The notes under the pieces: generated by a model | The model's database searches: none | The model's input: the letters and a program-made list of their open reading frames with translations, nothing else | What the model was told of the DNA's origin: nothing | Assembly: GCF_900187425.1 (NCBI RefSeq) | Contig: NZ_FYDJ01000001.1 | Span: forward strand, 248,001 to 312,000 | Direction: 5' to 3' | DNA: 64,000 nt | DNA from: Pseudomonas sp. Irchel s3h14 | GTDB taxonomy: Bacteria > Pseudomonadota > Gammaproteobacteria > Pseudomonadales > Pseudomonadaceae | Program-made: the position numbers and the translations under genes | Shown here: one piece after another, positions 9,239 through 18,086 of the stretch | Layout: the number at the start of each line of letters is the position of its first letter | Position numbering within the stretch: the stretch's first letter is position 1

Positions 9239-9966
9239 TGCTGGTTGCCAGTCCCTGGCGCAGCGCTGCGCGCACCGATCCGGGCAAGGTTCGGGCGCGC
9301 AACGAAGATGCTTTCCTCGACTGCCCACAGCAGGGGCTGTGGGTGGTCGCGGATGGCATGGGCGGTCATCAGGGTGGCGACATCGCCAGCCAGTTGATCG
9401 TCGCCAGCCTGGCGGAATTGCCGGTGCAGGACGACTTCGACGAACGACTCAAAGGCATACGCCAGTGCCTGCACTGGCTTAACCGTCGCTTGGGTCAGGA
9501 GTTGACCGTCACGGCCGGGCGCCACGACAGCATCATGGGCAGCACCGTGGTGGCGCTGCTGGTGGAAGGTAATCGCGCGGCCTGCATCTGGGCCGGCGAC
9601 AGCCGTTGCTACCTGTGGCGTGGCCAGCGGTTGTATCAGCTGTCCAAGGACCATTCGCTGCAACAGCAACTCATCGACGAGCAACAGATGAGCATCGAGG
9701 ACGCCCGTGCCCATCCTTCGGCCCATGCCCTGACCCGTGCGGTCGGGGCAGCCGATGTGCTGACTCTGGACGTGCTCGAACTCGAGGTTTACCCCGGCGA
9801 TACGTTTCTGTTGTGCAGCGATGGTTTGTACCAGGGCTTAAGCACTGATGCCTTGGGCAACGCCCTGAGCCTGACCGCGCCGCACGTTGCGCTGGAGCGT
9901 CTGTTCGACGGCGCTCTGCGTGGCTCGGCCCGGGACAATCTGACTGCTGTGGTGATCCGAAAATGA
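9238..9966 (+). CDS. pppA: T6SS PP2C-type serine/threonine phosphatase (PppA/Stp1)
   Basis: A 242-residue metal-dependent protein phosphatase expected to remove phosphate from T6SS targets such as the FHA protein. PP2C signatures are present: DPGKVRARNEDAF near the N-terminus, VADGMGGH with D39, WAGDSRCYLWR, LCSDGLY, and the final DNLTAVVI. It overlaps tssM by one base and the kinase by four (ATGA), so all three are probably translated from one message. Stp1/Stk1 pairs occupy the same place in P. aeruginosa HSI-II. Confidence 0.93.
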   Translation: MLVASPWRSAARTDPGKVRARNEDAFLDCPQQGLWVVADGMGGHQGGDIASQLIVASLAELPVQDDFDERLKGIRQCLHWLNRRLGQELTVTAGRHDSIMGSTVVALLVEGNRAACIWAGDSRCYLWRGQRLYQLSKDHSLQQQLIDEQQMSIEDARAHPSAHALTRAVGAADVLTLDVLELEVYPGDTFLLCSDGLYQGLSTDALGNALSLTAPHVALERLFDGALRGSARDNLTAVVIRK

Positions 9967-10964
9967 CTCAACTCATGCCGCCGCTCGACGACCTGCTGGT
10001 GACTGACGAGGAAGCCAATAACCTGACTTACTTTGCGTTCGCCAAATCACACAAGGCTGAACCCGCGCTGGCGCCGACCAAGGCCAGCGTCGGCGAAATG
10101 CCGGACGTACTCGCAGGCCGTTACCGCATCGAGCGCCTGCTCGGTGCTGGTGGCATGGGCGCGGTTTACCGCGCAAGGGACTTGTTGAGCGAACAGTTCG
10201 GCGATCCCGACCCTTACATCGCGCTGAAAATCCTCAGCGAAGAATTTGCCGAATCGCCGGACGCCAGTGCCTTGCTCTACAGCGAGTTCGCCCTGACCCG
10301 ACGCCTGCGCCACGACAACGTGCTGCGTTTGCACAGCTTTGAAGTGGACACCGATTGCCAGCGCGCCTTCATCACCATGGAACTCATGCGTGGGCTGACC
10401 CTGGACAAATTACTCTGCGAGCGGCCGCTGGGCCTGCCGTGGAAAGAACTGCGCGACATCGCGCTGCCGCTGCTCGACGCGCTGGCCTTCGCCCACGCTC
10501 GCGGCGTGCTGCACGGCGACATGAAGCCGAGCAACGTCATGCTCAGCGAAGAAGGCGTGCGCCTGTTCGACTTCGGTCTGGGCCAGGCCGAGGAGGGCAT
10601 CTTGCCCGGCCTGCCACACCTGAGCCGCAACCGCTTCAACGCCTGGACCCCCGGCTACGCCGCCCCCGAACTGCTCGAAGGCCAGCCGCTGTCGGCCAGT
10701 GCGGATGTCTACGGCGTGGCCTGCGTGCTCTACGAATTGGCCGGCGGCAAACACCCGTTCCGCCGCTTGCCCTCGACCGAAGCCCGCGACGGCCACCTCG
10801 AACGCGAGCTGCACGCACCCAGGAATCTCCCGAAACACTGCTGGCCAGCCCTGCGAACGGCGCTGGCATTCAATGCGGCAGATCGAACGATCACTGCCGC
10901 CCAACTGCGTGACGCTATGGGCGCCACATCGACTTGGCTGCAACGTCTGCGACTTCGGGCGTAA
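9963..10964 (+). CDS. ppkA: T6SS serine/threonine protein kinase (PpkA/Stk1)
   Basis: A 333-residue Hanks-type kinase. The glycine loop is GAGGMGAVYRARD, the beta-3 lysine lies in IALKILSEEF, the catalytic loop is HGDMKPSN at residues 184-191, and DFG starts at D203. The usual HRD arginine is glycine, so it is a non-RD kinase. No transmembrane helix or periplasmic sensor domain follows the kinase, unlike PpkA of HSI-I, which agrees with Stk1 of HSI-II. It overlaps the phosphatase by four bases, and vgrG starts 28 bases downstream. Likely substrate: the FHA protein or itself (inference). Confidence 0.93.
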   Translation: MTQLMPPLDDLLVTDEEANNLTYFAFAKSHKAEPALAPTKASVGEMPDVLAGRYRIERLLGAGGMGAVYRARDLLSEQFGDPDPYIALKILSEEFAESPDASALLYSEFALTRRLRHDNVLRLHSFEVDTDCQRAFITMELMRGLTLDKLLCERPLGLPWKELRDIALPLLDALAFAHARGVLHGDMKPSNVMLSEEGVRLFDFGLGQAEEGILPGLPHLSRNRFNAWTPGYAAPELLEGQPLSASADVYGVACVLYELAGGKHPFRRLPSTEARDGHLERELHAPRNLPKHCWPALRTALAFNAADRTITAAQLRDAMGATSTWLQRLRLRA

Positions 10965-10992
10965 CGGATGACTACCGAACAGGGAGCAAACA

Positions 10993-13035
10993 ATGTTTAA
11001 CCCTTCCAACGAAACGCATTTCAGCCTGACCGTCGAAGACTATGTCGGCGACCTGCAAGTGCTGTCGTTCACCGGCACCGAAGGCATCAGCCAGCCGTAT
11101 CGCTTTGACCTGGAACTGGTCAGCGAAAACCCCGACCTCGACCTGGAAAAGCTCCTGCACAAACAGGCTTTTTTGGCGTTCGATCCACAAGGCAGCGGCA
11201 TCCACGGCCAGATCTACCGCGTTGCCCAAGGCGATGCCGGCAAACGCCTGACCCGCTACAAAATCTCCCTGGTGCCGCAACTGCAATACCTGCATCACCG
11301 CACCAACCAGCGCATCTACCAGCAGATGTCGGCACCGAAAATCATCGCGCTGATCCTCGACGAACACGGCATCAAGGCCAACGCCTACAGCTTCCAGCTC
11401 AGCCAGCCCTGCCCGGATCGCGACTACTGCGTGCAATACGACGAAACCGACCTGCACTTCGTCCAGCGCCTGTGCGAAGAGGAAGGCATTCACTACCACT
11501 TCCAGCACAGTTCCAATGGTCATCTTTTGGTATTCGGCGACGACCAGACCGTGTTCCCTAAACTCGGCCAGCCAACGGCGTATGTGCAAGGCAGCGGCAT
11601 GGTCGCCGATGAGCCGGTGATCAAAGGTTTCAAACTACGCCTGGAAACCCGCACCGGCCGCGTCACCCGCCGCGACTACGACTTCGAAAAACCACGCCTG
11701 CAACTCGAGTCCGCCTACAAACCCGAGGCCCAAAGCGACGCGCCGGACCTCGAAGACTACGACTACCCCGGCCGCTTCATCGACCGTGCGCGCGGAAAAT
11801 TCCTCAGCCAGCGCGCCCTCGAACGCCACCGCGCCGACTACCGCCAGGCCGAAGGCCACGGCGATCAAACGCGCCTGATCAGCGGCCACTTCCTGGAAAT
11901 GTCCGACCACCCGCGCACCGAGTGGAACGACCTGTGGCTGCTCACCGAAATCTTCCACGAAGGCAAACAGCCGCAAGTCCTCGAAGAGTCGGTGACCAGC
12001 GACACCACCGACCACAAGGACGACTTCCACCAGGGCTACCGCAACCGCTTCCTCGCCACCCCGTGGGACGTGTTCTACCGCCCGGCCCTGCAACACCCGA
12101 AACCCCGCGTCCTCGGCAGCCAGACCGCCATGGTCACCGGCCCCAAAGGTGAAGAGATCCACTGCGACCAATACGGCCGCATCAAGGTGCAATTCCATTG
12201 GGACCGCGAAGGCCTGGCTGACGACAAAACCAGCTGCTGGATGCGTGTTTCTTCGAGTTGGGCCGGCGACCGCTATGGCGCCATCGCCATCCCGCGAATC
12301 GGCATGGAAGTGCTGGTGACCTTCCTCGAAGGCGATCCCGATCAGCCGTTGGTAACCGGTTGCCTGTACCACAAGGAAAACCTCGTCCCCTACGACCTGC
12401 CGGCGAACAAAACCCGCACGGTGTTCAAAACCCTCAGCTCACCGGGCGGCGGCGGGTTTAATGAACTGCGGATTGAGGACAAGAAAGGGGCCGAGCAGAT
12501 CTTCATTCATGCCCAGCGGGATTGGGATGAAAACATTGAGCATGATCAGAAGATTCGTGTGGGGAATGAACGCCACGATACCGTGGAGAAGAACACCTAC
12601 ACCGAGCTGAAGGCTGAAGAACATCGCACCACGATTGCTGATCGCAAGACTGAAGCGCGGATGGATGATCACCTGACGATTGGGCAGAACCAGCATGTGA
12701 AGCTGGGGACTGCGCAGCTGACTAGCGTTGGGAAAGAGATTCATCTGAAGGCTGGGGACAAGATTGTGATTGAGGCTGGGATGGAGCTCACCGTGAAGGC
12801 GGGCGGTAGCTTCATCAAACTCGATGCCGGCGGTATCACAGTTGTTGGGCCGGTGGTGAAAATTAATGCCGGTGGGTCGGCGGGGAGTGGGACAGGGATT
12901 GGGATTAAACCGCCGGTGCTGCCGGGGGCGGCGGATGCGGATAAGGCGGGGAGTTTGATGGATCAGGCGTTGTTGAATGCGCCTGAAGAACAGGTCAAAC
13001 GCAAACCCAAACGAATGCTTAACTTTTCCGGCTAA
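10993..13035 (+). CDS. vgrG: T6SS spike protein VgrG (TssI) with DUF2345 tail
   Basis: The trimeric spike that tips the Hcp tube and carries effectors, 680 residues. The N-terminus (FSLTVEDYVGDLQVLSFTGTE) is the gp27-like base. The middle contains the gp5 OB-fold part (MVTGPKGEEIHCDQYGRIKV, then SSWAGDRYGAIAIPRIGMEV), followed by FNELRIEDKKGAEQIF and the DUF2345 beta-helix. The Shine-Dalgarno AGGGAG precedes ATG 10993. Up to about 12450 the gene is strongly C-ending; its last 600 bases use looser, G/T-ending codons, suggesting a recombined tip. No PAAR protein or DUF4123 adaptor gene follows, so the next gene is its probable direct cargo. Confidence 0.95.
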   Translation: MFNPSNETHFSLTVEDYVGDLQVLSFTGTEGISQPYRFDLELVSENPDLDLEKLLHKQAFLAFDPQGSGIHGQIYRVAQGDAGKRLTRYKISLVPQLQYLHHRTNQRIYQQMSAPKIIALILDEHGIKANAYSFQLSQPCPDRDYCVQYDETDLHFVQRLCEEEGIHYHFQHSSNGHLLVFGDDQTVFPKLGQPTAYVQGSGMVADEPVIKGFKLRLETRTGRVTRRDYDFEKPRLQLESAYKPEAQSDAPDLEDYDYPGRFIDRARGKFLSQRALERHRADYRQAEGHGDQTRLISGHFLEMSDHPRTEWNDLWLLTEIFHEGKQPQVLEESVTSDTTDHKDDFHQGYRNRFLATPWDVFYRPALQHPKPRVLGSQTAMVTGPKGEEIHCDQYGRIKVQFHWDREGLADDKTSCWMRVSSSWAGDRYGAIAIPRIGMEVLVTFLEGDPDQPLVTGCLYHKENLVPYDLPANKTRTVFKTLSSPGGGGFNELRIEDKKGAEQIFIHAQRDWDENIEHDQKIRVGNERHDTVEKNTYTELKAEEHRTTIADRKTEARMDDHLTIGQNQHVKLGTAQLTSVGKEIHLKAGDKIVIEAGMELTVKAGGSFIKLDAGGITVVGPVVKINAGGSAGSGTGIGIKPPVLPGAADADKAGSLMDQALLNAPEEQVKRKPKRMLNFSG

Positions 13036-13088
13036 TAGACACCGACGGCAATCCAAGCCACCAGGGATCAGAATTCAGGTAATTGGTA

Positions 13089-15824
13089 ATGACAGAGACA
13101 ACGAGCAAAGTTGAGAAGTGGTCGTATCCCCTTAAGGTCGGGGCGGTAGAGGCGAAAGACCCAATGCAGTATTACGCGGCATTGGCGAAAGCCAAAGATG
13201 GTTATTACCCACTGGGGGCTAACGGTCTTTGGCATGGCGGCGTTCACTTCGATGAAGGAACCGGTTTGGTGAAAGATCTGACAGAAGTCAGATGCATCGC
13301 CGACGGTGAGGTTGTGGCGTATCGCATTGATGAGGCCTATCCAAAGTCAGACTTCGGCTCGACGCATTCGGTCTTTTCAACAGGCTTTGTGTTGGTTAAG
13401 CATCGGCTCGAAATGCCTAGCCCTCATGCGCCAGCGACGGTGCCTGGTTCTACACCTGCCGTAGCCCCCTTGCCAGGCCCAAGCCTCACCTTTTTCAGCC
13501 TTTATATGCACTTGCTGGACTGGGAAGGTTACAAAGCTAATCCTGCGTTAAAGAGGCCGGAGTTCTGGGGGAAGGGACTGTATCAGGTCAAGGCAAATGC
13601 TCCAGATAAATCACTTGGGCTAAGGGTTCGTGGGGGCGGATCAGGACAATTTCCTGTATTGGCGGTGTTACCTCGCGGCACCACTGTTCTCACGAAGCCT
13701 GCGGCTGCGGCAGAAAAATGGCTTGAGATAGTCAGTGTCACGCCGGAGTATGTTGGCTTAGCGCCAAATACCGGCTGGGTGTTTAAAGGGGAACTGAAAC
13801 ACCTGGGCGGTGACCGTTATTTTGTGGGGGAGAGTGCTAAAGATGCTCCTCCCGATCAGAAGCCCGGCGCCAATGTGCGTGATGCAACCAGCAATGGTCT
13901 GCCAATCGCGCTTCTACCGGTGGGTACTCAGATAAAGATCAGCGAGGAAGGAGCCCACGGGAAGTACCGCAAGCTTGTCGAGATTGTGAGTGGTCAAGCC
14001 ATTCCTGCACTCACTATTGGTGCTGATGGAAAGCTGCCGGGCTTCGTATGGCTGGACTCATTGGAAGCCAAGAGCGAGCCGCATAGTCCTCGAGGTGAAG
14101 TTGTCCAGTTGACTCCGACTTTCAAAATCAAAGCAGGTGACATTCTGGGGCATGTCGGCAAATATCAAAATCACTCCGATGCGGCGGCAAAGAATTTGCT
14201 GCATATGGAGGTCTTTAGCTGCGAAGACGTGAAAGCGTTTAAAGATACTTGCTTGCCAAAGGTTTCTGGTCTCGCACCCACAGCCAAGACCGTGGTGAAA
14301 ATTCCAAAAAATAGCCAATTGATAACTCACCAGCAGGGAATGAATGCCACCAATCCACCTAAAGTTTCGGATTCCGGAGTAAAGACAGGGTTCGACTTCT
14401 TTATTCCTGTAAGTGTTTTGGAAGCACTGCCAACAGATAAAAAAATCAAAGCTTCCATCGTTATGGGAGCCACGACGACCACGACATTTTGGTGGCGGCT
14501 TGATGGGGTGCTCGGTGATGGAAATGGCAATCCTGTTAGTGGGTGGTTTGCTGAACCTGATATTTCGCTATCTCGGCATACTCCTTGGGAGTGGGAAGGT
14601 TTCGACTTCATTAAAGAGACTGTCAGTAACGCGGATCACCTAGCTGCCACCCTTCATGCTCAAGAGCAGCTGACGGAAGAGGAACGCTCCAGATTTCTTC
14701 CGCAGGTTAGCGAATCTGTCGCTGGTCCAGTTAATGATCGTCTGTATAAAATTGTTGATACCGGCGGAGATAAAAAATTATCGTCAGACGAGATAGTAGA
14801 TGCGCTAAAGAAACCTTGGCACGCCCAGTCTATTTCTCAGTTAATTACTAACTATGAAAATGAGTGGTATTTCAAGCCGGAGAAGTGGGATGCGCTTGAT
14901 GAACTCATGGGGCATGCCGACTCAGATCCCAACAAGGCGTGGCAAGAAGAGAAGCTCAGGATCAAGAGTCTTGGATGGTGGGACAAGCTTATAGGGCAGC
15001 ATGGGATAACCGATGACGCTAAGGTTTGGCACATTAGTCCAGTTGCACTGATCGGTAATTTCTCCGGGAAGTCTGAGCGACAGTTAATAACATTGGCCAT
15101 GCTGAAAAAAGCCAGGCCCTCTATTGCGGATGATTATTGCGACACTATACTGCCAATTCTTAATAAATATGCAAAATTATATAGCGTGAATACACCGTTG
15201 AGGGTCGCGCATCTTCTGTCTCAAGTTGGTCACGAAAGCGGATTCAAAGTTAAGTCGGAGGTGCTGGATTACAGTGCTGTCCGGATGCGGAAGGTTTTTG
15301 GATGTAGGAACAACATGCAAGGCTATAATGACGCCACTGATGAGTGCATTATTTTGCCTAGATTGCGGCCTAAGCTTTGGAGTGAAGAAAGCACCTATGC
15401 GCATAATGCCGTTAACTTAGGCAGTTATGTTTACGCCAGTAGGAATGGTAACGGAGATGAGGCGAGTCAGGAGGGTTACAAGTATCGGGGGAGGGGGATT
15501 ATACAGTTGACGGGGAAAAACAACTATCGCGAGTACACCAGGATTCATAATGAGAAAGATCCATCTGATCCTCGGGATTTTTTAGCTGATCCGGACTTGA
15601 TTGTTAATAATATTACTTACGGTATCGAGTCGGCTTTTGTTTGGTGGGATCTAAATAACTTGAACTCTAGAATCGCACAGTCACTCGCCACTAGAACGGA
15701 GAGTAATATTAACCAGCACGTCGCGGATATTTCGATAGTGGTTAATGGTGGAACCATCGGCCTAACAGAGCGAGTTACTCTTTTTAATGAGTTACGTAGC
15801 ATGATTGAAACGGAGCTGAATTGA
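13089..15824 (+). CDS. Putative T6SS peptidoglycan-degrading effector (M23-like + GH19/lysozyme-like)
   Basis: A 911-residue multi-domain protein without a signal peptide, directly after vgrG. Residues about 40-380 resemble an M23/LytM peptidase: LWHGGVHFDEG (H49, H53, D55), CIADGEVVAYR, FFSLYMHL, then KAGDILGHVGKY and NLLHMEVF (H372), with SH3-like segments between. Residues 557-568 (DTGGDKKLSSDE) fit an EF-hand-type loop. From about 690 the sequence resembles GH19 chitinase-type lysozymes, with candidate catalytic E716 in VGHESGF and YRGRGIIQLTGKNNY near 798-812. ATG 13089 is preferred over TTG 13083. Base composition is richer in A+T than the T6SS genes. Cell-wall attack in rival cells is inferred from domains and context. 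Confidence 0.8.
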   Translation: MTETTSKVEKWSYPLKVGAVEAKDPMQYYAALAKAKDGYYPLGANGLWHGGVHFDEGTGLVKDLTEVRCIADGEVVAYRIDEAYPKSDFGSTHSVFSTGFVLVKHRLEMPSPHAPATVPGSTPAVAPLPGPSLTFFSLYMHLLDWEGYKANPALKRPEFWGKGLYQVKANAPDKSLGLRVRGGGSGQFPVLAVLPRGTTVLTKPAAAAEKWLEIVSVTPEYVGLAPNTGWVFKGELKHLGGDRYFVGESAKDAPPDQKPGANVRDATSNGLPIALLPVGTQIKISEEGAHGKYRKLVEIVSGQAIPALTIGADGKLPGFVWLDSLEAKSEPHSPRGEVVQLTPTFKIKAGDILGHVGKYQNHSDAAAKNLLHMEVFSCEDVKAFKDTCLPKVSGLAPTAKTVVKIPKNSQLITHQQGMNATNPPKVSDSGVKTGFDFFIPVSVLEALPTDKKIKASIVMGATTTTTFWWRLDGVLGDGNGNPVSGWFAEPDISLSRHTPWEWEGFDFIKETVSNADHLAATLHAQEQLTEEERSRFLPQVSESVAGPVNDRLYKIVDTGGDKKLSSDEIVDALKKPWHAQSISQLITNYENEWYFKPEKWDALDELMGHADSDPNKAWQEEKLRIKSLGWWDKLIGQHGITDDAKVWHISPVALIGNFSGKSERQLITLAMLKKARPSIADDYCDTILPILNKYAKLYSVNTPLRVAHLLSQVGHESGFKVKSEVLDYSAVRMRKVFGCRNNMQGYNDATDECIILPRLRPKLWSEESTYAHNAVNLGSYVYASRNGNGDEASQEGYKYRGRGIIQLTGKNNYREYTRIHNEKDPSDPRDFLADPDLIVNNITYGIESAFVWWDLNNLNSRIAQSLATRTESNINQHVADISIVVNGGTIGLTERVTLFNELRSMIETELN

Positions 15825-16711
15825 TGAGAAAAATTATCCTGGCTACCTTGATAGGGTTTTCCGTGTCCGCAGTCGCGGAAAGTAAAGTCTATCCTTTGGC
15901 TCCAAGTTTCCATGGCGCAGAAAAAGTTGAGTTTGTATCGATTGAAAGCGAAAATGGAAAAACCGTAAAGGGTAACTTTCTCAGTTCGAGCGGACAGCAA
16001 TATAGCATTCCAGATACTTGTGAGCCTGAGGGCGGGGATCCAGAAGTAAGTGATGCCTATTCGGTGCAAGGTAAAGAAAACTATTTTGTATTTGAATGTG
16101 CGTGGACTGTTCAGCACTCTGGTATTGGTCTTGATGGCACCCAATACGAAACATTTGTTTATTTTGGTAAAGATGTGACGTCGGTTGTAAAAAACAAAGC
16201 TTTATCCCAAGCGCTTTCTGGCTATGAAGGTAGTTTGGAGGAAGGGGATAGAAGCTATGCCTGGTATTCGAAACGTAAAATTGCTAGTAAAAAACTATTA
16301 GAGCTTGAATCTGGGAAGACCTTGGATTCACTCGCGCTAGCACATGAGATCGCTTTAATTCGGTTGAAAGATTCTGATTATGAGGCCGTTAAATCATATT
16401 TGAGCCCCGAGCGGATTGAACTGCTATTTAAAAATTATCCTGTTAGTAAGTCGACTGTCGTGGCTTATAACGATATTGGCTATGCATTAGGTCAAGCTGG
16501 TGAAACAAAGTTGGCCTATCAGGTGTTGAAGAAGGTTGAACAGATTTCTCCAGATAGAATTGTTCTAAAGTTGAATATTGCCGATGTATTGTGGGGGGGC
16601 GAGAAGAATAAATCGAAAGAGTACTATAAAGAATATATTGGTTTGATGAAGAAAGCCGGGAAAGAAGCACTTATACCAAAGCAGGCGATTGAGCGGAGTG
16701 CTTCAAATTGA
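15824..16711 (+). CDS. Exported TPR-like protein, candidate immunity protein 1
   Basis: The 295-residue product starts MRKIILATLIGFSVSAVAES, a clear Sec signal peptide, so it should be periplasmic. The C-terminal half has tetratricopeptide-like helices (YNDIGYALGQAGETKLAYQVLKK, split here for length; then LKLNIADVLWGGEKNKSKEYY). Its ATG overlaps the effector stop codon (TGATG), giving tight translational coupling. A periplasmic protein coupled to a wall-degrading T6SS effector is most simply a cognate immunity protein, but no known immunity family was recognised. The gene is A+T-rich. Confidence 0.6.
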   Translation: MRKIILATLIGFSVSAVAESKVYPLAPSFHGAEKVEFVSIESENGKTVKGNFLSSSGQQYSIPDTCEPEGGDPEVSDAYSVQGKENYFVFECAWTVQHSGIGLDGTQYETFVYFGKDVTSVVKNKALSQALSGYEGSLEEGDRSYAWYSKRKIASKKLLELESGKTLDSLALAHEIALIRLKDSDYEAVKSYLSPERIELLFKNYPVSKSTVVAYNDIGYALGQAGETKLAYQVLKKVEQISPDRIVLKLNIADVLWGGEKNKSKEYYKEYIGLMKKAGKEALIPKQAIERSASN

Positions 16712-16795
16712 AAAAGGTAGGTGAGTAAGTGATGGATGGATTTATAAGTGAATAAGCTGGCGTCGCTCATAAATAATTTTGTCGCCGGTTTCTTT

Positions 16796-18073
16796 ATGTC
16801 GTTGCCTAAAGTTGCATCAGCACAGGGAATAGTTTTGAGGAGGTTTTTTTTGTTGGTGACGCTCTTGTGTCCCCCGCTCGTTGCCGCTGAACCGATCTTC
16901 CAATCTCTACTGCCTTGTAAACAGGAAGGTAACACCGCAAGTCATTGCTCGGTGGTGCTGGATAGCAATGGTTACTTGGTAGATACCAATTCCGGCAAGA
17001 AGCTGTCCGACATAGCAGAGTCGATTGGAGCGTTGAATTCGTTTGAGCTCTACCGGGATGGCAGTCGATACATTCTGGCTAATGAAAATTTCTCCAGAGC
17101 TCAGTCCCGCCGCTGGATGGTGTTTGGCTATGACGGTGGAAGGATTGTCCTGCAAAGAATTTATATCTTCTCGTTGGACATTTCTGAACACTCAGGGCCT
17201 TACTGGCATGGTTACGACTGCCGCCCCGACTCTAATCCATTCACCCGCCCAAGCGGCGAGTCTTTCAGCGAGTCAGCTATGGAGGCGCTGTGCGGCGATG
17301 CTGAAGGTGAAGTGGTAGTGGTGCCGGAAAATTCATCTGTATTCGTGCCCACCAACTCCTTGGCCGTCGGTGTTCCCGTGTACAGCGCCCGAAAACGTGT
17401 TGGTGCTGCGACCTACCTATTTGCTGGAAGTTACGAGCCGGATCTGTCGACGATGGCTTGTATGTCCAACTGCTTTCTCATTGCATCGGAAATAGCTAAG
17501 TCTCCGGCGAGTAACGTATCAGCTGCTTCAAGTACTTCCGGTAGCGCCAAGGAATCGTGCAACCCCGACAGCTTTACCAATCCCGATTTGATCATCTGCG
17601 GCCAGCAAAGCTTCGAAAAAGTCGACGCAGTGTTGAATGAGCAATACAAGAAAACCCTGGCCAGCTTGTCTCCGTCAGACAAGAAGCAACTGACCGATGT
17701 GCAACGAAAGTGGGTGCGCTTTAAAGAAGCGTATTGCGAGGATATCTACCAGTCCGCTTTGCCGGGAGCCGAAGCGCCTATCGAAAATCTTGCGTGTTTG
17801 GCGCAGACAACCAATGCCCGGTTGGGCGAGCTCATTTATCTACAGACAGGGCTGCCAAATGATGGCTTTTACAAAGCTGCATCGTTGATGGCAGGGCAGG
17901 ATCGCGAAAGCGGCTTGAAGGCCTCGATCAATCTGCTGGGAGGGGGTGAATTCGACGACCCGGTTTGGAAGCAATATGCGGATGGGCAGTGCGAGATGAG
18001 TTTCCGTTTGTTTCGGGAAGATCTCGCTTATTGCGCTGTGCGAATGCGCTTTCAGTTACCCATGAACCGCTAA
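16796..18073 (+). CDS. Exported protein with LprI-type lysozyme-inhibitor domain, candidate immunity protein 2
   Basis: About 425 residues. The N-terminal part is an unrecognised exported domain with several cysteines (LLPCKQEGNTASHCSVVL, DCRPDSNPF). The C-terminal part from about residue 260 matches the LprI/DUF1311 pattern: C-N-P-D..., IICGQQSFEKVDAVLNEQYK, LTDVQRKWVRFKEAYC and NLACLAQTTNARLGEL. LprI-type domains bind and inhibit lysozyme, which fits protection against the lysozyme-like end of the adjacent effector. The start is uncertain: GTG 16748 adds another signal-like stretch, and GAGGAGG at 16837-16843 would serve only very short starts. ATG 16796 gives an RR-containing signal peptide ending LVAA. 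Confidence 0.65.
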   Translation: MSLPKVASAQGIVLRRFFLLVTLLCPPLVAAEPIFQSLLPCKQEGNTASHCSVVLDSNGYLVDTNSGKKLSDIAESIGALNSFELYRDGSRYILANENFSRAQSRRWMVFGYDGGRIVLQRIYIFSLDISEHSGPYWHGYDCRPDSNPFTRPSGESFSESAMEALCGDAEGEVVVVPENSSVFVPTNSLAVGVPVYSARKRVGAATYLFAGSYEPDLSTMACMSNCFLIASEIAKSPASNVSAASSTSGSAKESCNPDSFTNPDLIICGQQSFEKVDAVLNEQYKKTLASLSPSDKKQLTDVQRKWVRFKEAYCEDIYQSALPGAEAPIENLACLAQTTNARLGELIYLQTGLPNDGFYKAASLMAGQDRESGLKASINLLGGGEFDDPVWKQYADGQCEMSFRLFREDLAYCAVRMRFQLPMNR

Positions 18074-18086
18074 AGGAATGATCGAT

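Noticed and set aside
5573..9328. A 1251-codon open frame on the minus strand
   Set aside because: It is antisense to the clearly coding tssM; its sequence is low in known motifs and arises from the strong third-position G+C bias.
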